In this document: piece after piece, positions 16,473-25,795 of the stretch
How positions within the stretch are numbered: position 1 is the first letter of the stretch
Layout: each line of letters starts with the position of its first letter
Assembly (NCBI GenBank): GCA_050304135.1
Contig: JBNLDC010000078.1
Location: 22,725 to 86,724 of the forward strand
DNA: 64,000 nucleotides
From: JAFGNB01 sp050304135
Lineage (GTDB): Bacteria; Fibrobacterota; Chitinivibrionia; Chitinivibrionales; Chitinispirillaceae
Reading direction: 5' to 3'
Notes under the pieces: generated by a model
Databases searched by the model: none
Told to the model about the DNA's origin: nothing
The model's input: the letters and a program-made list of their open reading frames with translations, nothing else
Translations under genes and position numbers: made by a program

Positions 16473-17345
16473 TTGGAGAAAGCAAGAACAGTGATCACCC
16501 GGACGGTACACCGAAGATTTGTCAGTCAACCACCAACGACCGTCTTGCTTCTGTTACTCATTGTTTTTTCTGCAGCAGGCGGAGCTCCGGTGCGGTCTGA
16601 TCGTGAATTTCCCTATCGCCTTACCGTCAGGGATGCGGCAATCGCAGGAGGCGGTGCAGTACTGCTCGGATCGGGAATAGTGGCAGGATACCTCCAGCAG
16701 GAACACTATACCCCTCCCGCAACACATCTTAATCCCCGCACGATTTCCCCCTTTGACCGACCGGCAACCGCATACTACCATCCATCACTCGACATGGCGG
16801 GAGATCTGCTCCTTGGCGGCCTTCTTCTCGCGTCACCATCCGCTGCAGGCTTCGGAACATTCAGAAACGGAGCGTGGAAAAATCTATTCACCCTTGCGGC
16901 TCTCTATGGTGAAACGGTTGTCTATTCACTGGCGGCAAGCTCCTGGTCCAAGGCGCTGGTGAGCCGCTACCGTCCCTACCTTTACAATGGCGATATCAGC
17001 CAGACAACCCGTCTCGAGCTCGCCTCACACGATGACGCACGCCGATCTTTTTTTTCCCGTCATACCGCACTGGCGTTCAGTTCAGCAGTATTTTTCTCCA
17101 CTGTTGCCGCGGATATCATGGATCCCGAGTGGTACACACGAGCCGCACAGATCGCCTCGCTGGGAGTAGCGACGGGCATCGGAATATCCCGTGTGGCTTC
17201 CGGGGAACATTTTACGAGCGACGTTTTGGCGGGTGCTGCAGCAGGTGCGGTTATCGGTTTTCTTGTTCCCCGTATGCACCGGAGCAGTTCCCGTGCAACG
17301 GTTTCCTGCTCGGGAAACGGTATTGCAGTGAGTTTGAGCTATTGA
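16473..17345 (+). CDS. Membrane-associated PAP2-type phosphatase
   Basis: 290 residues. The three-part acid phosphatase signature is present: KALVSRYRP (Lys, Arg-Pro), SFFSRHTALAF (Ser-x-His) and SRVASGEHFTSDVLAG (Arg, His, Asp). Hydrophobic segments are at about 24-38, 54-72, 108-126 and 253-270. Likely substrates are lipid phosphates such as undecaprenyl pyrophosphate or phosphatidic acid. There is no ATG at the N-terminus; TTG 16473 is given, and GTG 16491 (GGAG 12 bases upstream) is an alternative. Its 3' end faces the histidine kinase gene with 5 bases between stops and no terminator. Confidence 0.83.
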   Translation: MEKARTVITRTVHRRFVSQPPTTVLLLLLIVFSAAGGAPVRSDREFPYRLTVRDAAIAGGGAVLLGSGIVAGYLQQEHYTPPATHLNPRTISPFDRPATAYYHPSLDMAGDLLLGGLLLASPSAAGFGTFRNGAWKNLFTLAALYGETVVYSLAASSWSKALVSRYRPYLYNGDISQTTRLELASHDDARRSFFSRHTALAFSSAVFFSTVAADIMDPEWYTRAAQIASLGVATGIGISRVASGEHFTSDVLAGAAAGAVIGFLVPRMHRSSSRATVSCSGNGIAVSLSY

Positions 17346-17350
17346 GCGAA

Positions 17351-19771
17351 TCAGTCCGCTTCTACAGCTTCACAGCCAAGAACATCCTGCACCATGCGCA
17401 GCAGATCAACACTCCGGAACGGCTTCTGCAAAAAAGACCGCGCACCCTTGTCGAGCACACTTTGCACCCTCCCGTCAACGGTGTACCCGGATACCAGAAT
17501 CACCTTGATGCCGGGATCAAGCTCAAGCAACTGCTCGAACGTATTGCGCCCATCAATCCCGGGAAGCACCATATCAAGAATGACCAGATCGATTTTACCG
17601 GTAAACTTGATGAACAGTTGCACGCCTTCGAGGCCGTCGCCGGCGGTGATCACCGTGAATCCGCACTTACGTAACGCAAGTGCCACGGTATCCCGAATAT
17701 CAATCTCATCATCGATCACCAGCACGGTCCCCTTGCCGAACAACACCGGAGCGGCAATGTGCGAATTCACTGCCGCGACCGGCGCGCTGTAAAGAGGAAT
17801 TAGAATGGTAAACACCGTTCCACCGCCGACGGTACTTTTCACATCGATATGTCCGCGGTGGCTTGAAATGGTTCCGTAGACTGCGGCAAGTCCGAGACCG
17901 GTCCCTTCGCCTTCCGGTTTGGTGGTGTAAAACGGTTCAAATATTCTGCTCACTACCTCCGGCGGCATACCGACACCGGTATCACGCACCTTAAGACAGA
18001 CATAGGTACCAGCCGGACAGGAAGGATGCTCCCCATCCTCTTCGTTGTCGATAGTCACGGCATGTATCTCGTAGGTGATCGTACCACCCTCGGGCATTGC
18101 ATCCCGTGAGTTGAGCCCGAGATTAAGCAGTGCATTCTGCAACTGCCCCGGATCCCCCATGACATGCAGCTGTCCGTCGGCGGCAACCAGCGAGAGGGCG
18201 ATTGATTTGTCGATGCTGTGCTGCAGCAGCCCCACGACCTCGTGTATAACCGCTGTCATATTGACCGGCTTCATAACGAAATTACCGTGCCGTGAAAAAG
18301 CGAGCAGTTTTTTAACCAGATCCGCCGATCGCGAAACAGCCTGATGAATACGGGAAATAAATTCACCGATACCGGGGTGTTCATTGACATCCTGAATTAT
18401 GTCGGCATACCCGAGAATACAGCCGAGTTGGTTGTTGATATCATGAGCAATTCCGCCGGCAAGCTGTCCGACCGCCTCCATCTTTTCCATCTGACGCAAC
18501 TGCGCCTCGAGTTTGATCTGTTCACGTTCCGCCCGGAGCCGGAGAATTTCAGAGGCGGCCATGGCTGCAAGGATCTCCATACTACCGCGTGCCATGGCGG
18601 GCAGTGTGAGGGGTGACCGCGAAAACACTTCCAGTATCCCGAGCACCGTGCCGTCATCGGCCTCAAGCGGCACGGCAGCATAGCCGGTGATACCCAGACG
18701 TTTGAGTTCATTATCCCCTGGGAACTGTTCGCCGACATTTTCCTCTATGGCGACAAACCCGTCGGCGATCGCTTTTCGTGCCGGAGAATGTTCAAGGAGG
18801 AATGTATACTCATCTACACGCAAGCCGTTGAGCTGCATCGAGAGCACCCTGCATTCACCGCTGGACGAGAGTTCTCCCACCAGTGCGCCGTCACAGCCGA
18901 TCCAGTCACAGAGAAGCCGCACAATCCGATGAAAAAAATCAACGCCGTGCACCCCGACGGTACTCTGGATCAGTCGCTGAAATGCATCTTCCGTCAACCG
19001 GTACTCGGTAATATCGAGCAGGGCGCTGACGTAACCGCCGATAATCCCCTCTTCCAGAAAATAGGGTGCCCGATGAATGATGATCGTGTGGGGACGCCCG
19101 TCGCTGAGCGTCAATTCACGTTCGAAAGTACGAGCCACCGCATCGTTCTCATTCTGCATCAGTTCATCCATCAGCAGACGCAGCGGTTCCGGAGCATCGC
19201 CCATCTCCTGCAAATGCAGCAGGCGGTCGCGATTCACTCCGGTAATCTCCTCAAACCTGCTGTTACACCCGAGAATATCACCGGCGGGATTGAAGTACAC
19301 CATCGGTAAATTGATCGCCTCGAGCAGCGTCCGCTGGAAAAGCAGGTTGCGTCTGGTTTCCTGATTGAGTTCGCGATACTGCTCCTCGCGCTCACGGACG
19401 GCCTTAACCATACTCCTGATACTCTCGGCAAGCGCTTCGAGTTCAACGTGCCGCTGTGGAGGAATCATGGTGGAATAATCACCCTGTGCAACCTTTCGCG
19501 CATTATGACTCAGATAGGCGAAGAGTTGTGATAACCAGCGGGCGAAAAACCATCCGCCAAGAGCACTGAGAATGCCAAATGCGGCAAACAGGACGATAAA
19601 AAAAATGGTAAGTCCTTCTTTGTGAATACTGCGGGTTCCATTGCCATTGCTCAGAACCAGAAATAGAAACAATGTGCCGCTTACCGCTACCGGGATGGTT
19701 GAATAAAGTACGAAACGCCAGATGATTGATGCCGCAAACGTGGGCCGGCGTTTTGACGGAAAAGTGCTCAT
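17351..19771 (-). CDS. Membrane hybrid sensor histidine kinase / response regulator
   Basis: 806 residues. Two membrane helices (about 14-41 and 52-80) with a short loop, a HAMP-like segment (about 81-130), a PAS domain (about 148-258, PMVYFNPAGDILGCNSRFEE), a GAF domain (about 270-410), HisKA with the phospho-accepting His 443 in GGIAHDINNQLG, an HATPase domain (N box LNSRDAMPEGG, G1 DTGVGM, G2 EGTGLGLAAVYG) and a C-terminal receiver with Asp 733 in VILDMVLPG and Lys in LQKPF. It is an intramolecular phosphorelay with no output domain and no adjacent regulator. The stimulus is unknown. It overlaps no gene but abuts the PAP2 gene tail to tail. Confidence 0.93.
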   Translation of the reverse strand: MSTFPSKRRPTFAASIIWRFVLYSTIPVAVSGTLFLFLVLSNGNGTRSIHKEGLTIFFIVLFAAFGILSALGGWFFARWLSQLFAYLSHNARKVAQGDYSTMIPPQRHVELEALAESIRSMVKAVREREEQYRELNQETRRNLLFQRTLLEAINLPMVYFNPAGDILGCNSRFEEITGVNRDRLLHLQEMGDAPEPLRLLMDELMQNENDAVARTFERELTLSDGRPHTIIIHRAPYFLEEGIIGGYVSALLDITEYRLTEDAFQRLIQSTVGVHGVDFFHRIVRLLCDWIGCDGALVGELSSSGECRVLSMQLNGLRVDEYTFLLEHSPARKAIADGFVAIEENVGEQFPGDNELKRLGITGYAAVPLEADDGTVLGILEVFSRSPLTLPAMARGSMEILAAMAASEILRLRAEREQIKLEAQLRQMEKMEAVGQLAGGIAHDINNQLGCILGYADIIQDVNEHPGIGEFISRIHQAVSRSADLVKKLLAFSRHGNFVMKPVNMTAVIHEVVGLLQHSIDKSIALSLVAADGQLHVMGDPGQLQNALLNLGLNSRDAMPEGGTITYEIHAVTIDNEEDGEHPSCPAGTYVCLKVRDTGVGMPPEVVSRIFEPFYTTKPEGEGTGLGLAAVYGTISSHRGHIDVKSTVGGGTVFTILIPLYSAPVAAVNSHIAAPVLFGKGTVLVIDDEIDIRDTVALALRKCGFTVITAGDGLEGVQLFIKFTGKIDLVILDMVLPGIDGRNTFEQLLELDPGIKVILVSGYTVDGRVQSVLDKGARSFLQKPFRSVDLLRMVQDVLGCEAVEAD

Positions 19772-20086
19772 GTGGTTACAATCCGTTTACATTCGTCAAA
19801 CGTATTTTCCGCATCGCTGCGGATTCAATCAACAGTGGAAGGATGGCGATGGGATCGTTGCACCGGAATACAGCCGGAAACCGGTATTTATAATATCTAC
19901 TTCATGCTTCCGCCGTGGTCAATAGATTCATAAACAGTCTCCCCGTAGTGTCGGCACAACTTGCAGGTATCTCACCGTACCGTTCCATTTTTCTTGCCTG
20001 TTTTTCTTAGCAACCGTATAATCTGTACCGGTATTGCGGTACTGCCGGGTACAGCTTTCCACCACGTCTCAAAGCAGAGGAATTAT

Positions 20087-20863
20087 ATGATCGCGTATGT
20101 TGAAGTTCCCCCCGAAGTTACCCGTATCGATGAAATGCTCAAACCGCTCGCTGCCGGGATCGTGCAACAGTGTGCGGAATGCGGGCGAACACAGCAGTGC
20201 GACAATACTACCGATCTGTTTGCCTCACTGCCGGAAAGCTGGGTTTTCATCAGAACTGGTGTCTTCAAATACTATTTCAACAAGCGGCTGATCCGCCTGT
20301 ACTCCTCCGGTGATCTTATCTCCGTCGCTGCGGTTGCCGTCGAAAGCGGCTGTAGTTGTGTCAGTGAGTTCGGATCGGAAATCACCGTTTTCGAAACGGA
20401 ACCACTCAGCATTCACTTCAGGGAGCATCCGGAAGTTGCTGAGCAGCTTCTTCACTACCAGACACTGCATGCGACAATGATGCACCTGCTTTGTGCCGCA
20501 TTCATGACGGATGATCTGCATCCGGATCTTGTAATCCGCAGTTACCATTCCGGAGAAATGATCATCGCACAGGGAGAACCGGCACGGGAAATCTACCAGA
20601 TGATTCAGGGTACGGCTGTCGTTACGGTCAAGGATGTCGAAGTTGGATCGGTCAACGCCGGAGAGGTATTCGGTGAAATCAGTTTTTTCACGGAAAGCAC
20701 CCGTAGCGCCTCCGTAAAAGCCAGAACAGAGTGTCTGGTGCAGGTAATGGGGAAAGAGGAATTCATCACGCTCGTGAAGATCAAACCCTCAGTCAATCTC
20801 GCGATATCGAAAACACTCTCGCAGCGAATTGTGGAGTCCAACAGAAAAATTGCCGGTGAATAA
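20087..20863 (+). CDS. Cyclic-nucleotide-binding-fold protein with N-terminal cysteine cluster, no DNA-binding domain
   Basis: 258 residues from ATG 20087 (AGAGGA 5 bases upstream); a longer frame reaching 19961 has no ribosome-binding site. The C-terminal CNB domain is clear (residues about 145-250: LVIRSYHSGEMIIAQGEPAREIYQMIQGTAVV...AGEVFGEISFFTESTRSASVKA). An N-terminal CNB-like half (about 45-125) is degenerate. CAECGRTQQC (Cys 29, 32, 38) and GCSC further on could bind metal or an iron-sulfur cluster. There is no helix-turn-helix, so it is not a CRP-type activator; it may be a regulatory subunit. Confidence 0.75.
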   Translation: MIAYVEVPPEVTRIDEMLKPLAAGIVQQCAECGRTQQCDNTTDLFASLPESWVFIRTGVFKYYFNKRLIRLYSSGDLISVAAVAVESGCSCVSEFGSEITVFETEPLSIHFREHPEVAEQLLHYQTLHATMMHLLCAAFMTDDLHPDLVIRSYHSGEMIIAQGEPAREIYQMIQGTAVVTVKDVEVGSVNAGEVFGEISFFTESTRSASVKARTECLVQVMGKEEFITLVKIKPSVNLAISKTLSQRIVESNRKIAGE

Positions 20864-21052
20864 CACCAGCCGGTAAGGAAATCCCTTTTTTCTCTGCTTT
20901 ATTCCCCTATCCATTCTACCGGTCACGAGCGTCTTTATAGTATTTTCAATCGTACCCTACTATTTATTACCAAGCGGCTAAATTATTTATACTACCATGC
21001 CTGCTACAGGCGGAAACCGTATTTTTCACATGGACGGGATTGTACCATTGCA

Positions 21053-22519
21053 ATGAATATTTTCTTTCTGAATACTCCCGGTGATTATCCGAACCAGTTT
21101 CCCCCACTGGGGTTGATGTACCTCGCATCGTCTTGCCGTAACAATGGCCATTCCGTCTTTTTCTACGATCTTGGCGCACACAATGCAAAGCACGATGAGT
21201 GTATGGCGGAACTTGCCTCCGCGGATGCGCAAATACTCTGTATTTCAGTGTATACCACCCAGTTACTTACTACGATCGAACTGATAAACGATATAAAAAA
21301 CCGTCTGCCGACATTGAAAATTGTTGTCGGGGGTCCTCATATTTCGGCCTTGCCAACCGAGACGATGCAATCCTGCCCTGCCATTGATTTTGAGGTGTTC
21401 GGTGAGGGTGAGCATACCCTGCATGAACTGCTTAAAGCACTCTCATCCAATTCCACGCTGGATGCCATCAGAGGTCTCTGTTATCGCGATGCTGGCGGCA
21501 TCAGACAGAATGAGGCCCGGCAAAGGATTGCTGACCTTGATTCCATTCCTTTTCCCGCAATTGACCTCATTACCCGTTTCCATTATTCGTACGATAAATT
21601 CGCTTACGGTAAAAAAGTGGGGGTCGCCGTCTCGTCCCGTGGGTGCCCTTACAACTGCACCTTTTGCAATAAAGCGGTATTCGGTAACAAATATACCCGC
21701 AGGAGCCCTGAGAATCTCATTGAAGAGCTCAGGGAACAGAAGCGGATTCTGGGAATTGAAGAGATATACTTTGTTGATGATCTATTCGTGACCGACGAGA
21801 CCTGGCTCTCCCGGTTTCTCGACCTGTACCGTGAATCTGGAATCAATCTACCGTGGAAATGTCTCGGAAGGGTTGATCAGGTTGACGGTGACATGTACCA
21901 CCGGATGAAAGCCGCAGGGTGTTTTCTTGTCCAGTTCGGAGTTGAATCAGGCGACGAGGCGATTATTAAAAGTATAAAAAAAGGAATTAAAATCGAAAAA
22001 GTGCGCGAAGCGGTTGCTTCCTGCCGCAAAGCGGGGATCAACACCGCCACTTACTTTATAATAGGCCACCCGGGAGAAACCGCCGCAACCGCACTGCGGA
22101 CACTGTCGCTTGCCTGTCAATTGAATGCCGATATCTGCCATTTCTTTGTTCTGGTGCCGTTCCCGGGCACCGCCAACTACCGGTACGTCCCCGAAGACCT
22201 CCAGAAAGACTGGCATCGTATCAGGTACTATCATAAAGGCCAGTACCCGATAAGCCTCTGCGATCTTGACCCCGAGGTGCTCTATCACATCGAGAAACAG
22301 GCACGATATGAGTTTTACGGCCGCATCGGTTACTTCTTCACCAATCCCTGCTCGCTGCGTTTTCCCTTTAAACTTACGGTGATCAAAGCCGGCGCTTCGG
22401 TGGTGTACTTTGCCATCAAATGGTTGCTCATTATTCGCGGGAAGCGAGTACTGTCGCGGCTCAGAAAAGAAGCCCGTGTTGAAGTAATCCGGCAGAGGCA
22501 TTCCGGTTCCGCAGGTTAA
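21053..22519 (+). CDS. B12-binding-domain radical SAM protein
   Basis: 488 residues. The N-terminal cobalamin-binding Rossmann domain (residues about 3-135: NTPGDYPNQFPPLGLMYLASS, VVGGPHISALP, VFGEGEHTL) precedes a radical SAM domain with the cluster motif CPYNCTFC (Cys 198, 202, 205) and SPENLIEEL / VDDLFV / QFGVESGDEAI, typical of the BchE/P-methyltransferase type. A C-terminal extension has a hydrophobic patch near residue 435. This class methylates or rearranges unreactive carbons, often in lipids or envelope components. It stands next to the flippase and glycosyltransferase genes, on the opposite strand with stops 2 bases apart. Substrate unknown. Confidence 0.9.
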   Translation: MNIFFLNTPGDYPNQFPPLGLMYLASSCRNNGHSVFFYDLGAHNAKHDECMAELASADAQILCISVYTTQLLTTIELINDIKNRLPTLKIVVGGPHISALPTETMQSCPAIDFEVFGEGEHTLHELLKALSSNSTLDAIRGLCYRDAGGIRQNEARQRIADLDSIPFPAIDLITRFHYSYDKFAYGKKVGVAVSSRGCPYNCTFCNKAVFGNKYTRRSPENLIEELREQKRILGIEEIYFVDDLFVTDETWLSRFLDLYRESGINLPWKCLGRVDQVDGDMYHRMKAAGCFLVQFGVESGDEAIIKSIKKGIKIEKVREAVASCRKAGINTATYFIIGHPGETAATALRTLSLACQLNADICHFFVLVPFPGTANYRYVPEDLQKDWHRIRYYHKGQYPISLCDLDPEVLYHIEKQARYEFYGRIGYFFTNPCSLRFPFKLTVIKAGASVVYFAIKWLLIIRGKRVLSRLRKEARVEVIRQRHSGSAG

Positions 22520-22520
22520 G

Positions 22521-23519
22521 TCAGCGGGAACGCTTTCGCAGTCCGACGATTCCCTCATATACTACGGGTACTCCACCGACAAGCTTTAGAACGATGGAAC
22601 CGAGACCGATCATCACATAGGCGGCAAGCTGTTCGGATGGCAAGCCGATTGCGGTAAACATCATTGCCGACAGTCCTTCACGGACACCGATACCGCTCGG
22701 AGTAAGTGGAACCGACAGGCAGATAATCTCGATAAGCGGGATATACATGAAACACTCGGCAACATAGAACGCTCCGGTAATTCCCCTGATCAGCACTATC
22801 GCGTTGACGACAAAAAGTATCTGCGTCAGTACGGTAATGGCCATCAGTCCGACAAGGGTCCGGCGCTTTTCCCGGTACTGATAAACCCCCTCCCGGATGT
22901 GTTCCAGAACCGACATGATACCTGCCGGAAGCACCTTTCCGAGAAGTATCCTGATATGGCGGGTAAACCGCTTTGAAAAGGAGAGTATCCCCGTAAGCAC
23001 GACGATACCACCAGTTGATGCGATCAGAATTCTCACTCCCCCGGGCGCGTTGTGCATGTCAATGGTCACCGCACCGTAGAGCGAAAGAAGCAGCATCACC
23101 ACCAGACCGGAAATTCTGGTGAGCCATGTTGCCCCCCAGGCGATACTGTAATCATTCTTTTTTGAGAGCAGTACCGAACGTACCACATCCTGCGCGGCTG
23201 ATGTCGGAAGGAATATTCCGTAGTAAATTCCCTTGAAATGACACGACAACACTTCCGAGAGCGGAAGATGCGGCAGAAAAGCCCGTAATAAGACCCACCA
23301 CCTGATTCCCTGCATGAACATGAGGGAAATGCCGAAGGCCACAACAGCTGGGACAACCCAGAATTCAGTTCCCCGCAATACCGAGATCAGTGCTGAGAGA
23401 TCAATCCGTCGGAATATCCAGATAAGCGGCACCACCGCGAGAACATACCTGCCCCAGGTGAGCCACCTGCTCTTCCGGAAGCTCGTAAACCAGCGGCTGA
23501 TAGGACTATCATTATTCAA
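22521..23519 (-). CDS. Lysylphosphatidylglycerol-synthase-type transmembrane protein (UPF0104, flippase-like)
   Basis: 332 residues, about eight membrane helices, with the family landmarks GTEFWVVPAVVAFGISLMF, the FLPTSAAQDVVRSVLL motif and PLTPSGIGVREGL near the C-terminus. Proteins of this family include membrane parts of lysyl-PG synthases and proteins associated with polyprenyl-linked glycan handling. It is the last gene of the minus-strand run FkbM methyltransferase, glycosyltransferase, this protein (23 bases after the glycosyltransferase), which suggests transfer or export of a lipid-linked glycan. Confidence 0.85.
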   Translation of the reverse strand: MNNDSPISRWFTSFRKSRWLTWGRYVLAVVPLIWIFRRIDLSALISVLRGTEFWVVPAVVAFGISLMFMQGIRWWVLLRAFLPHLPLSEVLSCHFKGIYYGIFLPTSAAQDVVRSVLLSKKNDYSIAWGATWLTRISGLVVMLLLSLYGAVTIDMHNAPGGVRILIASTGGIVVLTGILSFSKRFTRHIRILLGKVLPAGIMSVLEHIREGVYQYREKRRTLVGLMAITVLTQILFVVNAIVLIRGITGAFYVAECFMYIPLIEIICLSVPLTPSGIGVREGLSAMMFTAIGLPSEQLAAYVMIGLGSIVLKLVGGVPVVYEGIVGLRKRSR

Positions 23520-23542
23520 GGATACACTCCTTCACCGGATTT

Positions 23543-24586
23543 TTATTCTTCAATCAGCTGCCGGAATCGTTCCGCGCATTTATCAATCGACAATGAGTCA
23601 TACATTATCCGCCATTGCTTATCGGTAACAGTGAGGGGCTGTTTTGACCATTGCAACAGTTCCGCATGCAGCGACGCCACCGATTCGGAGGTGAAGACCG
23701 TACCGCATCCGTAGGAGGTCTGATATTCCAGAAAATACGGAACATCCGAGACCAGATAGGGAATCCCATACATGCATGCCTCTGAAAGAGCAGCACTCTG
23801 CGAGATGTACCGGTAGGGAAAGATCATGAGTGCGATATCGGCAAACAATTTTTCCTTATCCTCTTCGGCCACAAAACCGGTGAAGGTAACCAATTCCGAG
23901 AACGCAGGCAGCACCATTTTTCTGCATTGTTCCAGGAATTCATCTTCGTCGGGTGCCGGTGCCCCCATAATTCGTAATGGCGGCAGTGAACCAGCCGGAC
24001 TGCGTTGATACGCGTCGATCAGAAGGTCCACGCCCTTTTTGTAACAGAGCATCCCGTAAAACCCCCAGGTGGTCTTTCTACCGGGAAGGAGTTGTATACC
24101 AGAAGCGGGAATCGGCAGGGGAATGATTTCCATTTTTCGTGCTGAAGCGAAAGAGGCAAGCTCATCGAAATGCAACCGGTTGTGTACGACATACACCGCC
24201 GAAAGCCCTACAACGAGCCATTCGTAGACATAGGCAATCCATTGCAGCAGCCGGGAAAGATGTTTTGCATAGGTCTCGACGGTTTCGTGCGATACAACGA
24301 TCACCCTCCGTCGGAACAGTTTCGCCGCCAGGAGGAACACAACAATTCCCGGACCGGAAGAAGGTATCGTATGCTGATGAATCATATATGCGGTAAACGG
24401 TTGGAGAAGATAGCGTACAAGCAGCAACCATTTACCGGTGTACCACACTTTCCGTTCCCAGAAGTATACCTTCTCTCGGACGATTTCATACCCCATCGAC
24501 CGGTACTTCCGGATATATTCCCTCATGTACGCATTTTCCGTAATTTCCTTCTGAGGAAAAGGTATGATCATCAGCAACCGGTTCAA
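23543..24586 (-). CDS. Glycosyltransferase, group 1 (GT4-like)
   Basis: About 347 residues from TTG 24586, which has AGGAG 9 bases upstream; ATG at 24646 is not near a ribosome-binding site. GT-B fold with N-terminal domain of unknown acceptor; C-terminal donor-site region with FYGMLCYKKGVDLLIDAYQ and the terminal motif EACMYGIPYLVSDVPYF, in which the usual Glu-x7-Glu is partly kept. N-terminal helix LVRYLLQPFTAYMIHQH may contact the membrane. Middle gene of the envelope run. Confidence 0.85.
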   Translation of the reverse strand: MNRLLMIIPFPQKEITENAYMREYIRKYRSMGYEIVREKVYFWERKVWYTGKWLLLVRYLLQPFTAYMIHQHTIPSSGPGIVVFLLAAKLFRRRVIVVSHETVETYAKHLSRLLQWIAYVYEWLVVGLSAVYVVHNRLHFDELASFASARKMEIIPLPIPASGIQLLPGRKTTWGFYGMLCYKKGVDLLIDAYQRSPAGSLPPLRIMGAPAPDEDEFLEQCRKMVLPAFSELVTFTGFVAEEDKEKLFADIALMIFPYRYISQSAALSEACMYGIPYLVSDVPYFLEYQTSYGCGTVFTSESVASLHAELLQWSKQPLTVTDKQWRIMYDSLSIDKCAERFRQLIEE

Positions 24587-24683
24587 AACAGTATTCTCCT
24601 GTTGTCGTGTCTGTAGTGACAGTTTTTCGGATATGGTACAGCCCACAGGCAGACCTGCAGAAAAGGCCTTCCGGCAATCGTTC

Positions 24684-25451
24684 CTATCGGAGTTCTGCTA
24701 CCGGTTCAAAAATAAAATTATTTACGTAGGCACCTTTGAGTTTCCGGTACTTTTCGGCCTGAATATCTTTTTCAAAAGGCTGTTGATGGATCGAATAATC
24801 AAATGAGGCAATCGGATGCCACTCGTTGCGAAGATAAAAGCCACCGGTATATCCCAAAGAGAGGATTGAGGAGAAAATGTCGGTGATGGGAATTCCGATA
24901 TGCCGTTGCTCTATCTCGATAAGTATGATCGGGCGCTCACGGTGGATGGTTGCGGTTGCACCACCGAGAACCTTCATTTCATGGCCCTCCACATCGATTT
25001 TCAGAAAACCTATATCGGTGAACCCGAATGAATCAAGGGTCGCCACAGGGACGGTCTCGACTTCAACCTCACCGGTCAGTGGTCGAAATGAGGCAAGGCC
25101 GTCGAGACGACACCCGTTTCGGACGGGGATATGCAGTTCCAGTTCACCCGGAGCATCGGAAAGGGCCATCGGGTGAACGGTAATCCGGTCGGATGCTGTG
25201 GTCGTAAGAACCTTCAGACATTGCGGCTGTGGTTCAAATGCATGAACAAACCTGCATGAATTCTTCAGCGCATGGGTGTAGATACCGATATTTGCACCGA
25301 TATCAATCATACCCCTCGTCGTATCGATCTTTTTTTTTACCTGACCGATCTCTTCATCGAGTGTACCGTTAATTTTTTTTAAGAGATACCAGGCGGGAAG
25401 CCGCAACGATATTGGTAATGACTGCAGAACAATATCTTTAGCTATCCCCAT
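24684..25451 (-). CDS. FkbM-family SAM methyltransferase
   Basis: 255 residues. SAM-binding motif MIDIGANIGIYTHAL (about residues 48-62), acidic FEPQPQCL (residue about 73), and the FkbM signature FLKIDVEGHEMKVLGGA near residue 170. An N-terminal amphipathic segment (IVLQSLPISLRLPAWYLLKK) may bind the membrane. FkbM enzymes add O-methyl groups, often to glycans or lipids. It is first in the run with a glycosyltransferase and flippase-like protein. The gap of 97 bases before the next gene holds no terminator. Confidence 0.9.
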   Translation of the reverse strand: MGIAKDIVLQSLPISLRLPAWYLLKKINGTLDEEIGQVKKKIDTTRGMIDIGANIGIYTHALKNSCRFVHAFEPQPQCLKVLTTTASDRITVHPMALSDAPGELELHIPVRNGCRLDGLASFRPLTGEVEVETVPVATLDSFGFTDIGFLKIDVEGHEMKVLGGATATIHRERPIILIEIEQRHIGIPITDIFSSILSLGYTGGFYLRNEWHPIASFDYSIHQQPFEKDIQAEKYRKLKGAYVNNFIFEPVAELR

Positions 25452-25795
25452 AGATGGTTTCCTCTCTGTCCTGTCGGGAAGGTGATGCTGGAATGTGTTC
25501 CAAAATACTTATGGTTTCAGAAAGTGTCAACTCAATACCCAAGGAACAATTGGCCGGTTGGTTGCCACCTCTGTAGTTGAATCATCGGATAAAATCCTCT
25601 CATCCACCATTTCAGAAGCATTTCCAGCAGACCTCAGCTGCGCTGAAACCCCAGACTCTCCCGAATACGGCAGGGATGGAGGATACGATATATTTAAACA
25701 CGATTGTAATAATGTAATACAGATCTGACGATTTTTAGTATTTTAGCAATTCTGCCAGGAAAATCTTCTCACACAGAAACGTTTACGGAGGAATC
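25452..25795. other. Intergenic region between FkbM gene and yfhO-like gene
   Basis: 344 bases between divergent genes. No open frame with ribosome-binding site was found. The right end is A/T rich (around 25735-25765) and carries CGGAGG for the downstream GTG start. No strong promoter or hairpin was identified. Confidence 0.4.

Noticed and set aside
25495..25728. A 77-residue frame in the yfhO upstream gap
   Set aside because: No Shine-Dalgarno and no recognisable domain; reads across a divergent promoter region.
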